Below are positions 15,103 to 21,674 of a DNA stretch of 24,706 nt, one piece after another. Position 1 is the first letter of the stretch, and every line of letters starts with the position of its first letter. The DNA comes from Rhodospirillaceae bacterium UBA6219 (GTDB lineage: Bacteria > Pseudomonadota > Alphaproteobacteria > Rhodospirillales > Magnetospirillaceae). Location: the NCBI GenBank assembly GCA_002435715.1, contig DISD01000032.1:16048-40753 (forward strand), in the 5' to 3' direction. Below the pieces are notes generated by a model. It saw only the letters and a list, made by a program, of their open reading frames with translations. It searched no databases and was not told the DNA's origin. The translations under genes and the position numbers were made by a program.

Positions 15103-15378
15103 TCAGCCGGCCTGGACGTGGAAGAAGTCGATGGTCTGGCCTTCCTGGCAGGCGAAATAACGCTTGTCGTTATCCCCCAACGCCACGATGGCGGCGAAGT
15201 GCTTGACGTCGCCGTAAGCGGGGTCACCGCCCATGTTGTCGTTGTTGATGTTGACGATGCCCTGATTGCTGTCGATCAAGGCTTGCAGCGCGGCGCTGAC
15301 ATCGACGGCCGCGGACTTGTTTTCGTCGCCGCCCACCAAAGCGCCATAAACAGCGAACTTCACGGTCAGAACGCTCAT
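15103..15378 (-). CDS. small 91-aa protein, possibly DUF3395-like
   Basis: This acidic 91-aa protein has no signal peptide or membrane helix. It opens with MSVLTVKFAVYGALVGGDE, followed by a VDVSAALQALIDSNQG helix, an Asn-rich turn (VNINNDNMGGDPAYGD), KHFAAIVALGDNDKRYFACQEGQ and a final TIDFFHV strand. The order YGA - DVxxALQALI - K.F - YF.C.EG recalls the DUF3395 domain at the C-terminus of DNAJC11-like proteins and small stand-alone bacterial relatives; this is a memory-based, uncertain match. ATG 15378 has AGGGAG 9 nt upstream. The start region lies in a strong inverted repeat that could block translation (separate entry). Function unknown. Confidence 0.7.
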   Translation of the reverse strand: MSVLTVKFAVYGALVGGDENKSAAVDVSAALQALIDSNQGIVNINNDNMGGDPAYGDVKHFAAIVALGDNDKRYFACQEGQTIDFFHVQAG

Positions 15379-15431
15379 GGAAAATCACTCCCTGTAAGAG
15401 TTTTCCATACAATAAACAACTTAAGGTATGG
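15377..15431 (-). promoter_or_regulatory. start-codon-occluding inverted repeat with an alternative upstream hairpin
   Basis: On the leftward mRNA, AUGGAAAA (from 15408-15401) can pair perfectly with UUUUCCAU (from 15384-15377), which includes the first two bases of the AUG. The 16-nt loop holds the AGGGAG ribosome site, and CTC/GAG can add three inner pairs. Just upstream, CCATAC (15431-15426) can pair with GTATGG (15410-15405), which uses bases of the first stem, so the two folds exclude each other. This is the geometry of a translational switch or thermosensor. As DNA it could equally be a protein-binding dyad. No known riboswitch family is recognised. Confidence 0.5.
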
Positions 15432-15512
15432 ATGATCAAGAGTGATGCGTGCATCGATAAAATGCAATTAAAAAGAGATTAAGCTCAAATTATAATCTTA
15501 ATATAATTGTGT
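15432..15512 (+). promoter_or_regulatory. AT-rich island with probable promoter for the chemoreceptor gene
   Basis: This stretch is markedly AT-rich against its GC-rich surroundings. It holds two perfect TATAAT boxes 11 bp apart (15491-15496 and 15502-15507) reading toward the chemoreceptor gene; a matching -35 is not convincing. It also holds two small dyads: GATGC-gt-GCATC (15444-15455) and ATTAAG...CTTAAT (15478-15483 with 15497-15502), the latter spanning the first -10 box. These may be operator sites for one or both divergent genes. Which protein binds is unknown. Confidence 0.45.
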
Positions 15513-15588
15513 GCAGTGGCGGCGGAGGGCATGGGGCAATCCCGCGCCATAATCTTGTCGCTTTCCCGGTTCAGCCTAAAGGCGGATA

Positions 15589-15604
15589 CCGTCCTTACGG
15601 ACGG
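15589..15604 (+). other. 5'-leader hairpin before the chemoreceptor gene
   Basis: CCGTCC-TTAC-GGACGG forms a 6-bp stem with a 4-nt loop. It ends 6 bp before the GGGAG ribosome site of the chemoreceptor gene. It may insulate the ribosome site or stabilise the mRNA end; no T-run follows, so it is not a terminator. Confidence 0.4.
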
Positions 15605-15618
15605 CCAAGCGGGAGCCC

Positions 15619-17241
15619 ATGATGAAACTCAGCGATTTTTCCATTCCCACCCGCATCGGCGGTGGGTTCGCCATCGTTCTGGCTTTGATGACCCTGGTGG
15701 CTGCCATCGGCGCCCTGGGCATCGTGGCCGCGCGCCAATCCCTGGACCTTTATTCCAGCGAAGCGGAAAGCGCCATTCTGGTCAAGGAAGCCGACAGCCA
15801 GTTCGAAACCTTGCGCCGTCATGTCACCAAAGGCGAGCATGACAATGCCGCCCAGGTGCTGGCCAGCGTGGAAAAACTGCTGGAACAGGCCCGGCCGGCG
15901 GCGGGAACCGCCGAATTGCGCGATGGCCTGCAAAACGTGGTCAAGACTTTGGGCAATTACCGGGTGGGGTTGGAGGCGTTGGCCAAGGATCCTTCGGCCA
16001 TGGAGGATCTGGCCAGGGTGGGGGACGGCGTCAGCGACGCCTTGGACCGTTTGGAACAGGTTCAGATGGCCCATCTGCAGGCGGTGGAGCAGCAGGCCAA
16101 GGATGATTCGGCCGTGCATCAGGCCGAAGATCTGGCGGTCTCCGCCTTGGCCTTGGTGGTGGGTATCGTCGCGTCGCTGGTGATCGGGCGTGGCATCGCC
16201 CGGCCGCTGAACGCCATGACCGCCGCCATGGATAGGCTGGCGCATGGCCATTTGGACACCATTGTTCCCGCCGCCGAGGGCAAGGACGAGATCGCCGCCA
16301 TGGCCAGGGCCTTGGCGGTGTTCAAAAGCAACGGCCTGGAACGCCAAAGGCTTGAGGCGCAGGCGAAAGCGGAAACCCAAGCCCGTTTGGATCGTCAGGT
16401 GCGCGTCGATGGTTTGACCGCCGATTTCGATGCCCGCGCCGCCGAACTGGTGCGGGCCGTGGCCGGGGCGTCGGCGACGTTGTCCGACACCGCTTCGGGC
16501 ATGTCGGCGGCGGCCAACCAAACCTCAAGCCAAGCCACCGCGGTGGCGGCGGCATCGACCCAGGCGGCTGCCAATGTGGAAACCGTGGCGGCGGCGGCCG
16601 AGGAATTGTCGGCCTCCATCACCGAGATTTCCCGCCAAGTCTCGCATTCCAACGTCATTTCGCTGAAGGCCGCCGACGAAGCCAAGCGCACCGATGCCGA
16701 GGTGCGTCAATTGTCCGACGCGGCGGCGCGCATCACCGAAGTGGTGCAGCTGATCAACGACATCGCCAGCCAGACCAACCTTTTGGCGCTGAACGCCACC
16801 ATCGAGGCGGCGCGGGCCGGCGAGGCCGGCAAGGGCTTCGCCGTGGTGGCCGGCGAGGTCAAGTCGCTGGCCAATCAGACCACCAAGGCCACCGAAGAAA
16901 TCGGTAGCCAGATCAGCGCTGTCCAGGAACGGACCCGGGCCGTGGTCGCCGCCATCGACGGCATCGGCGCGGTGATCGCCGAGGTCAGCCAGATCGCCGG
17001 TTCCATCGCCGCGGCGGTGGAGCAACAAGCCGCCGCCACCGCTGAAATCGCCCGCAACGTCGAACAGGCGGCGGCGGGAACGGCGGAAGTCAATGCCACC
17101 ATCACCGGTGTGCAACAAGCCGCCGCCGATACCGGCGAGGCCGCCAATACGGTTTTGACCGCGTCGCGGACTTTGTCGTCCCAGGCCGACAGCCTGCGTC
17201 AGACGGTGGACGGCTTCCTGACCCAAGTGAAATCTGCCTAG
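15619..17241 (+). CDS. methyl-accepting chemotaxis protein
   Basis: This 540-aa chemoreceptor has a first membrane helix at about residues 14-37, a helical periplasmic sensor of about 135 residues (38-170, probably a four-helix bundle), a second helix at about 172-190, then HAMP (RGIARPLNAMTAAMDRLAHG). The cytoplasmic coiled coil has its CheA/CheW contact tip at INDIASQTNLLALNATIEAA, followed by RAGEAGKGFAVVAGEVKSLA. There is no C-terminal CheR-binding pentapeptide; it ends FLTQVKSA. The ligand is unknown and no che gene is nearby. Two ATGs are adjacent; with GGGAG at 15611 the second (15622) has the better spacing. A strong hairpin follows the stop. Confidence 0.95.
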   Translation: MMKLSDFSIPTRIGGGFAIVLALMTLVAAIGALGIVAARQSLDLYSSEAESAILVKEADSQFETLRRHVTKGEHDNAAQVLASVEKLLEQARPAAGTAELRDGLQNVVKTLGNYRVGLEALAKDPSAMEDLARVGDGVSDALDRLEQVQMAHLQAVEQQAKDDSAVHQAEDLAVSALALVVGIVASLVIGRGIARPLNAMTAAMDRLAHGHLDTIVPAAEGKDEIAAMARALAVFKSNGLERQRLEAQAKAETQARLDRQVRVDGLTADFDARAAELVRAVAGASATLSDTASGMSAAANQTSSQATAVAAASTQAAANVETVAAAAEELSASITEISRQVSHSNVISLKAADEAKRTDAEVRQLSDAAARITEVVQLINDIASQTNLLALNATIEAARAGEAGKGFAVVAGEVKSLANQTTKATEEIGSQISAVQERTRAVVAAIDGIGAVIAEVSQIAGSIAAAVEQQAAATAEIARNVEQAAAGTAEVNATITGVQQAAADTGEAANTVLTASRTLSSQADSLRQTVDGFLTQVKSA

Positions 17242-17247
17242 ATGGCC

Positions 17248-17274
17248 GGCCCCTGATTTGATAAATCAGGGGCC
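17248..17274 (+). terminator. terminator after the chemoreceptor gene
   Basis: GGCCCCTGATTT (17248-17259) and AAATCAGGGGCC (17263-17274) form a perfect 12-bp stem with a 3-nt loop, 6 bp after the TAG stop. Only a short T tract (GCTTTCC) follows, so it is a strong hairpin with a weak U-tail. Confidence 0.75.
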
Positions 17275-17350
17275 GTGCTTTCCCCGGCATCTGGATACCG
17301 CCGCCATCGGGTTCGTCATCAGGGGCATGAACCAATGAGTGGAGGATTCC

Positions 17351-17638
17351 GTGCGGCAAGCCTTTTACACCACCTATACCGGGGTGCGTCTGCCCCTGCG
17401 TCTGGTCGGCCCGTTGACCGAGGCCGAGATCAACAATCGCAACACCTTCATCCTGGCGACTTTCGACGGTGACGACCGTCTGGTGACGGTCCACAAGACG
17501 GTCTATGGCGAGGTGGTGCTGGGGCACCAATACGGCTATCACGACAACGGTGCCCTGAAACGGGCCGAGATCACCATCCATGACGAGGATGAAGAGATCA
17601 CCGTGTTGGAATTCGACGAAGCCGGGGCGCCGTTGTGA
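17351..17638 (+). CDS. small conserved-looking protein (possibly DUF6156)
   Basis: This 95-aa soluble protein starts RQAFYTTYTGVRLPLRLVGP, continues LTEAEINNRNTFILATFDGD, then VHKTVYGEVVLGHQYGYHDN, and ends with an acidic stretch (HDEDEEITVLEFDEAG). The alternating polar/hydrophobic pattern suggests a small beta-rich fold. The pattern TYTGV.LPL.LV..L..AE..NRNTF recalls the DUF6156 family, but I could not check this. GTG 17351 is taken as the start because GGAGGA lies 4 nt upstream; an in-frame GTG at 17339 precedes that ribosome site and is less likely. It stands alone between two hairpin terminators. Function unknown. Confidence 0.72.
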   Translation: MRQAFYTTYTGVRLPLRLVGPLTEAEINNRNTFILATFDGDDRLVTVHKTVYGEVVLGHQYGYHDNGALKRAEITIHDEDEEITVLEFDEAGAPL

Positions 17639-17648
17639 CAAAGAAAAA

Positions 17649-17674
17649 GGGGAGCCTTTCGGCTCCCCTTCTTG
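17649..17674. terminator. bidirectional rho-independent terminator
   Basis: GGGGAGCC (17649-17656), loop TTTC, GGCTCCCC (17661-17668). Rightward it is followed by TTCTTGTT; leftward the stem is followed by TTTTTCTTTG, a good U-tail. It lies 10 bp after the stop of the 95-aa gene and 15 bp past the stop of the convergent degP-like gene, so it can serve both, with the better tail on the degP side. Confidence 0.9.
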
Positions 17675-17689
17675 TTGGGGCAAGTCCCC

Positions 17690-19168
17690 TTACTTCTTCT
17701 TTCCTTCCGCCAGCGGCAGCGCCACATAGCGCAGCGCCTGCGGGTTTTCCACCCGCAGCAGCAGGAATTTCTGGTTCGACGCCTTGGCCGCTTCCACCGC
17801 CTTGACCAGATCGGCGGGGGCGCGCATGGGCTTATTGCCGGCTTCGATGATGACGTCGCCGGGCTTCATGCCCTTTTCCGAGGCCGGGCCGTCCTTGACG
17901 TCGGTGACCACCAGACCGGCGGTGTCATCTTCCAGGCCGAAGCGTTCGCGCAGTGCCGGGTTAAGGGTCGACACGGTCAGGCCGGTCCCGGTGACGCTTT
18001 GGCCGGCGGACTGGGCCTGGGGCTTGTCCGGGGCCTTGGCGGCGACTTCTTCCGGTTCTTCCGGCAACTCGCCCACCGCCACGTCGATGGTTTGACGCTT
18101 GCCGTCACGCCAGATTTCCACCGGCACCTTCTTGTTGATGGCGGTTTCGGCGACGATGCGCGGCAATTTGCGCATTTCGGCGATCTCGCGGCCGTCGAAC
18201 TTCAAGATGACGTCGCCGGGCTTCAGCTTGGCCTTGGCCGCCGGCCCACCTTCGTTGACCGAGGCGATCAGGGCGCCCTTGGGTTCGTTGAGTCCCATGG
18301 ATTCGGCCAGTTCCGGGTCCAGCGTCTGGATGCGCACGCCCAGCCAACCGCGACGGGTCTTGCCAAATTCCTTCAAATCGTCCACCACCGGCTTGGCCAG
18401 TGACGACGGAATGGCGAAACCGATGCCGATGGAGCCGCCCGACGGCGAGAAGATGGCGGTGTTGATGCCGATCACTTCGCCATTGCCGTTGAACAGCGGA
18501 CCGCCCGAATTGCCCCGGTTGATCGAGGCGTCGGTCTGAATGAAATCGTCATAGGGACCGGCCTGGATGTCGCGGGCGCGGGCCGAGACGATACCGGCGG
18601 TCACCGTGCCGCCCAGACCGAACGGGTTGCCGATGGCCAGCACCCAGTCGCCGATGCGCGATTGGTCGGAATTGCCCCACGGCACCGCCACCAAGGTCTT
18701 CTTACCGGGGTCGATCTTCAACACCGCCAGATCGGTCTTGGTGTCGCGGCCGACCAGGGTGGCCTTGTGGGTGGTGTCGTCATGGAGCGTGACGGTGATT
18801 TCGTCGGCATCGGCGATGACGTGGTTGTTGGTCACCACATAGCCGGCGGCGTCGATGATGAAACCCGAGCCCAAGGACGTGGCGCGCTTGGGCGCGGAAT
18901 CGGGCTTGCCCTGACGTTCCAGGAATTCCTTGAAGAAATCCTCGAAGGGCGAACCGGGCGGGAATTGAGGCATCTCGGGGATGCGGTCGGAATTCTTGAT
19001 GGTCTGGGTGGTCGAGATGTTGACCACCGCCGGCAACAGGCGTTCCGCCAAATCGGCGAAGCTGGTGGGGGCTTCGCGGGCGAAAGCGGCGGCCGAGTGG
19101 ACGATCAGGGCCAGCGCGGTGACGGCGGACACCATCCACCGGCGCGAGACATTCATGGGGCTGGGCAC
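17690..19168 (-). CDS. degP: periplasmic Do family serine protease (DegP/DegQ/MucD type)
   Basis: This 492-aa protein has a signal peptide (core VSAVTALALIVHSAAAFA), then a trypsin-like protease domain with catalytic H116 (NNHVIADADE), D146 (TKTDLAVLKID) and S221 (RGNSGGPL). Two PDZ domains follow (about 270-360, with GWLGVRIQTLDPELAESMGL, and 390-480, with ERFGLEDDTAGLVVTDVKDG). It degrades or refolds damaged envelope proteins. The start is taken as GTG 19168 because AAGGAGGG lies 8 nt upstream; the ATG four codons later has no ribosome site at suitable distance. It is last in the hflK-hflC-DUF2065-degP cluster, 58 bp after the small gene, and ends at a strong terminator. DegQ or MucD would be equally fair names. 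Confidence 0.93.
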   Translation of the reverse strand: MPSPMNVSRRWMVSAVTALALIVHSAAAFAREAPTSFADLAERLLPAVVNISTTQTIKNSDRIPEMPQFPPGSPFEDFFKEFLERQGKPDSAPKRATSLGSGFIIDAAGYVVTNNHVIADADEITVTLHDDTTHKATLVGRDTKTDLAVLKIDPGKKTLVAVPWGNSDQSRIGDWVLAIGNPFGLGGTVTAGIVSARARDIQAGPYDDFIQTDASINRGNSGGPLFNGNGEVIGINTAIFSPSGGSIGIGFAIPSSLAKPVVDDLKEFGKTRRGWLGVRIQTLDPELAESMGLNEPKGALIASVNEGGPAAKAKLKPGDVILKFDGREIAEMRKLPRIVAETAINKKVPVEIWRDGKRQTIDVAVGELPEEPEEVAAKAPDKPQAQSAGQSVTGTGLTVSTLNPALRERFGLEDDTAGLVVTDVKDGPASEKGMKPGDVIIEAGNKPMRAPADLVKAVEAAKASNQKFLLLRVENPQALRYVALPLAEGKKK

Positions 19169-19226
19169 CAAAGGAACCCTCCTTCAACCAAGGGAATAAG
19201 CGCTCTGATGGTACGTTTATAGGAAA

Positions 19227-19427
19227 CTATGGCGTTATCAAGGCGGATCGCAGCAAATACAGCCCGCCGATGGCCAAAAACGCCACGACCAGCCCCATGC
19301 GGCGCAGGGACTGGTCGGGCTGGGCCAATATTTGCGCCATGGCCCGGCGCATGGCATCGGGGAACGCCGCATAGGCGATGCCCTCGAATGCCAAGGCCAG
19401 ACAAAGCGCGGTCAACAGATCGGTCAA
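19227..19427 (-). CDS. DUF2065 family small inner-membrane protein
   Basis: This 66-aa protein consists of two hydrophobic helices (about residues 4-20 and 45-62) joined by a basic loop: LALAFEGIAYAAFPDAMRRAMAQI, then QPDQSLRRMGLVVAF. The pattern (EG...YP.A.R.....I...P...LRR.G) matches DUF2065, known from E. coli YjeT downstream of hflC. The start is TTG 19427, overlapping the hflC stop by 4 nt (TTGA), so translation is coupled to hflC; no ATG or GTG is available in frame near the N-terminus. The family's role is unknown; its constant company of hflKC suggests a link to that membrane complex. Confidence 0.85.
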   Translation of the reverse strand: MTDLLTALCLALAFEGIAYAAFPDAMRRAMAQILAQPDQSLRRMGLVVAFLAIGGLYLLRSALITP

Positions 19428-20290
19428 CGACGGGCCGACCCGTTAAACGTCTCCAGGAACTTGCTGTCGGGCGACAGCACCACCGAGGTGTCGGTGGACA
19501 ACGCCTGGCGATAGGCTTCCAGCGAGCGCCAGAATTTGTAGAACGAGGCGCTGCGGTTATAGGCTTCGTTGAAGATGCGTGACGATTCGGTGTCACCTTG
19601 CGAACGCAGGATGTTGGCCTGACGCTCGGCCTCGGCCAGGATCACCGTCTTTTCGCGATCAGCGCGGGCGCGGATCTGCTGACCCCATTCGAAACCCTGG
19701 GCGCGCAGTTCCTTGGCCTGGCGTTCGCGTTCCGACTTCATGCGGTCATAGATGGACTGGCTGGTTTCTTCCGGCAGATCGGCGCGCCGCACGCGGACGT
19801 CGGTGACGCTGATACCGTAATTGGAAGACCGTTCGCTGACTTCCTTCAGGATGTCTTCCATGATGCGGATGCGTTCTTCCGAAAGGATCGACGGCAGCAT
19901 CACCTGACCCATGACGCGGCGCATGGCCGACGACACCACCTGCGACATCTGGGCGCGGGCATTGGTCTCGTTCTTCAGGGTCTGATAGAACTTCAGCGGG
20001 TCTTCGATGCGATAGCGGGCGAAGGTGTCGACCACGATACGCTTGGAATCGCCCAGGATGATTTCTTCCGCCGGCGGGTCCAAGGGCAGCAGACGCAGAT
20101 CGTAACGCACCACGTCCTCGATGAACGGCACCTTGAAGTGCAGGCCGGGCTCCTTGATGGTGGCGCGATGCGCGCCCAGACGCAGAACCAGGGCCTGTTC
20201 GGCCTGGTTGACCACGTAGAGCGACGAACCGGCGACGATCAGCAGCGCGCCGATGGCGGCGGCGGCGAAGGGCAGCATGCGCGGGTTCAT
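19424..20290 (-). CDS. hflC: HflC, FtsH protease modulator subunit
   Basis: This 288-aa protein is a stomatin/prohibitin-type (SPFH) protein with one N-terminal membrane anchor (about residues 7-27, AAAAIGALLIVAGSSLYVVN). The SPFH domain follows (QALVLRLGAHRATIKEPGLHFKVPFIEDVV) and then the coiled coil (SERERQAKELRAQGFEWGQQIRARADREK, cut short here). It forms with HflK a large periplasmic-facing ring around the FtsH protease and moderates turnover of membrane proteins. The ATG overlaps the hflK stop by 4 nt (ATGA), as expected for equimolar subunits. Confidence 0.95.
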   Translation of the reverse strand: MNPRMLPFAAAAIGALLIVAGSSLYVVNQAEQALVLRLGAHRATIKEPGLHFKVPFIEDVVRYDLRLLPLDPPAEEIILGDSKRIVVDTFARYRIEDPLKFYQTLKNETNARAQMSQVVSSAMRRVMGQVMLPSILSEERIRIMEDILKEVSERSSNYGISVTDVRVRRADLPEETSQSIYDRMKSERERQAKELRAQGFEWGQQIRARADREKTVILAEAERQANILRSQGDTESSRIFNEAYNRSASFYKFWRSLEAYRQALSTDTSVVLSPDSKFLETFNGSARR

Positions 20291-21441
20291 TGGCCGCCTC
20301 CCTTCTTCAGCATCTCATTCAAGGGCAAATAGGGCACGGTGCCCTGGCCCTTGCCGGAATTGTCCAAGATGATCTTGGGGGCGTCCTTCAGCACCTGTTC
20401 CATGGTCTCCATGTAAAGGCGGTCCTCGGTGACCTGGGGCGCCTGCTTCCAGGCGTCGTAGAGGGCCAGAAAGCGCTTGGTTTCGCCCTGGGCCTTGTTC
20501 AGAACCTGTTCCTTATAGGCCTCGGCGTCCTGGACCATCTTTTCCGCTTCACCACGGGCACGCGGGATGATGTCGTTGCGATAGGCCTCGGCTTCGTTGC
20601 GGGCACGTTCCTGGTCGGCGCGGGCGCGCTGGACATCGTTGAAGGCGTCGATGACGGCGGCCGGCGGTTCCACCTTCTGCAACTGCATCTGGGTGATCAG
20701 AATGCCGGCGTCATAGGAATCCAGCAGGCGCTGCAATTCGGTGCGGGCCGCGTCGGCGATGGGCTGACGCTTGTCCGACAACGCCGCCTGGATGGGATTG
20801 CGGCCGATCATGTCGCGCATGGCGCTTTCGGCCGCCATCTTCACCGTGCCTTCCGGGTCACGGATGTTGAACAGATACTTGCCGGCGTCCTTGATTTGCC
20901 AGAACACGGTGAAATCGGCTTCGACGATGTTTTCGTCGCCGGTCAGCATGCGGCTTTCCTCGGGGACGTCGCGGCCGCTGTTGCGGTCGAAGCGCGAATC
21001 GCCGGCAGCGCGGAAACCCAATTGCAGCTGGTTGATCTTGGTGACCTGGGGCAGCAGCACGGTTTCGATGGGATAGGGCATGTGGTAGCGCAGGCCCGGT
21101 TCGGTGGTGTCCACCCATTGGCCGAAGCGCAGGACCACGCCCTGCTGGTCGGGCTGGACCCGATAGATACCGGTGGCCGCCCAGCCGGCGATGGCCAAGA
21201 CCACCAGCAGGCCGATGCCCTTGGTCCCCAGATTGCCGCCGCCGCCCGGCATGGCCTTGCGCAGCTTGTCCTGGCCTTTGCGCAGGATGTCTTCGATGTC
21301 GGGGCCGTTGCCGTTGCCGGGGCCACGTCCCCAAGGACCGCCACCATTGCCGCCACCGCCGCCCCATGGGCCGCCGTTATTGCCGCCGCCACCGCCGCCC
21401 CAAGGGCCGCCGCCACCGTTTCCACCCGAATTCCAAGGCAT
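20287..21441 (-). CDS. hflK: HflK, FtsH protease modulator subunit
   Basis: This 384-aa SPFH protein is the partner of HflC. The N-terminal 47 residues are a Gly/Asn/Pro/Trp repeat region on the cytoplasmic side. After a short basic helix (about 50-65) comes one membrane anchor (about 75-95, GIGLLVVLAIAGWAATGIY), then the SPFH domain (QQGVVLRFGQWVDTTEPGLRYHMPYPIETVLLP) and a long Ala/Glu/Arg coiled coil (about 260-330, DVQRARADQERARNEAEAYRN). AAAGGA lies 7-8 nt before ATG 21441. It heads the leftward hflK-hflC-DUF2065-degP cluster; the promoter must lie in the 233-bp gap shared with mrp. Confidence 0.95.
   Translation of the reverse strand: MPWNSGGNGGGGPWGGGGGGNNGGPWGGGGGNGGGPWGRGPGNGNGPDIEDILRKGQDKLRKAMPGGGGNLGTKGIGLLVVLAIAGWAATGIYRVQPDQQGVVLRFGQWVDTTEPGLRYHMPYPIETVLLPQVTKINQLQLGFRAAGDSRFDRNSGRDVPEESRMLTGDENIVEADFTVFWQIKDAGKYLFNIRDPEGTVKMAAESAMRDMIGRNPIQAALSDKRQPIADAARTELQRLLDSYDAGILITQMQLQKVEPPAAVIDAFNDVQRARADQERARNEAEAYRNDIIPRARGEAEKMVQDAEAYKEQVLNKAQGETKRFLALYDAWKQAPQVTEDRLYMETMEQVLKDAPKIILDNSGKGQGTVPYLPLNEMLKKGGGQ
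21301..21426 (-). repeat. Gly-Pro-Trp repeat region inside hflK
   Basis: Codons 6-47 of hflK form imperfect repeats of about 10-12 residues built on G-G-P-W followed by a run of Gly and Asn; Pro-Trp recurs at residues 3, 13, 25 and 36. The DNA is a GC-rich degenerate tandem repeat (units near 33-36 bp), liable to change unit number by slippage. Gly-rich HflK N-termini are normal for the family, but the Trp periodicity is neat here. Confidence 0.75.
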
Positions 21442-21470
21442 GCGCGTTCCTTTTCGCTATGCGTTCATAC

Positions 21471-21485
21471 TGGCCTTATAGGCCA
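21471..21485. promoter_or_regulatory. palindrome in the hflK-mrp divergent region
   Basis: TGGCCT-TAT-AGGCCA is a perfect dyad 30 bp upstream of the hflK start. Read leftward it contains CTATAAGG, which resembles a -10 box, so it may be an operator overlapping the hflK promoter. No family of regulator is recognised. Confidence 0.35.
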
Positions 21486-21674
21486 CCCTCCGCCCCGACG
21501 CAACGCGGGCTGGCGAGGCCGTGGGGTTTGTGCCCATATGGAGAAAGATCGAAGCGATTCAAGCAAGGATGCGAATGGGGGGCTTTCCAAAGTCAAGGCG
21601 GCCCCTTATATGAGTGAATTATTGTGCAAGCCGCACTTTTATTGCGTTGCAACATTCAGGGGAAGAGGAAATTC

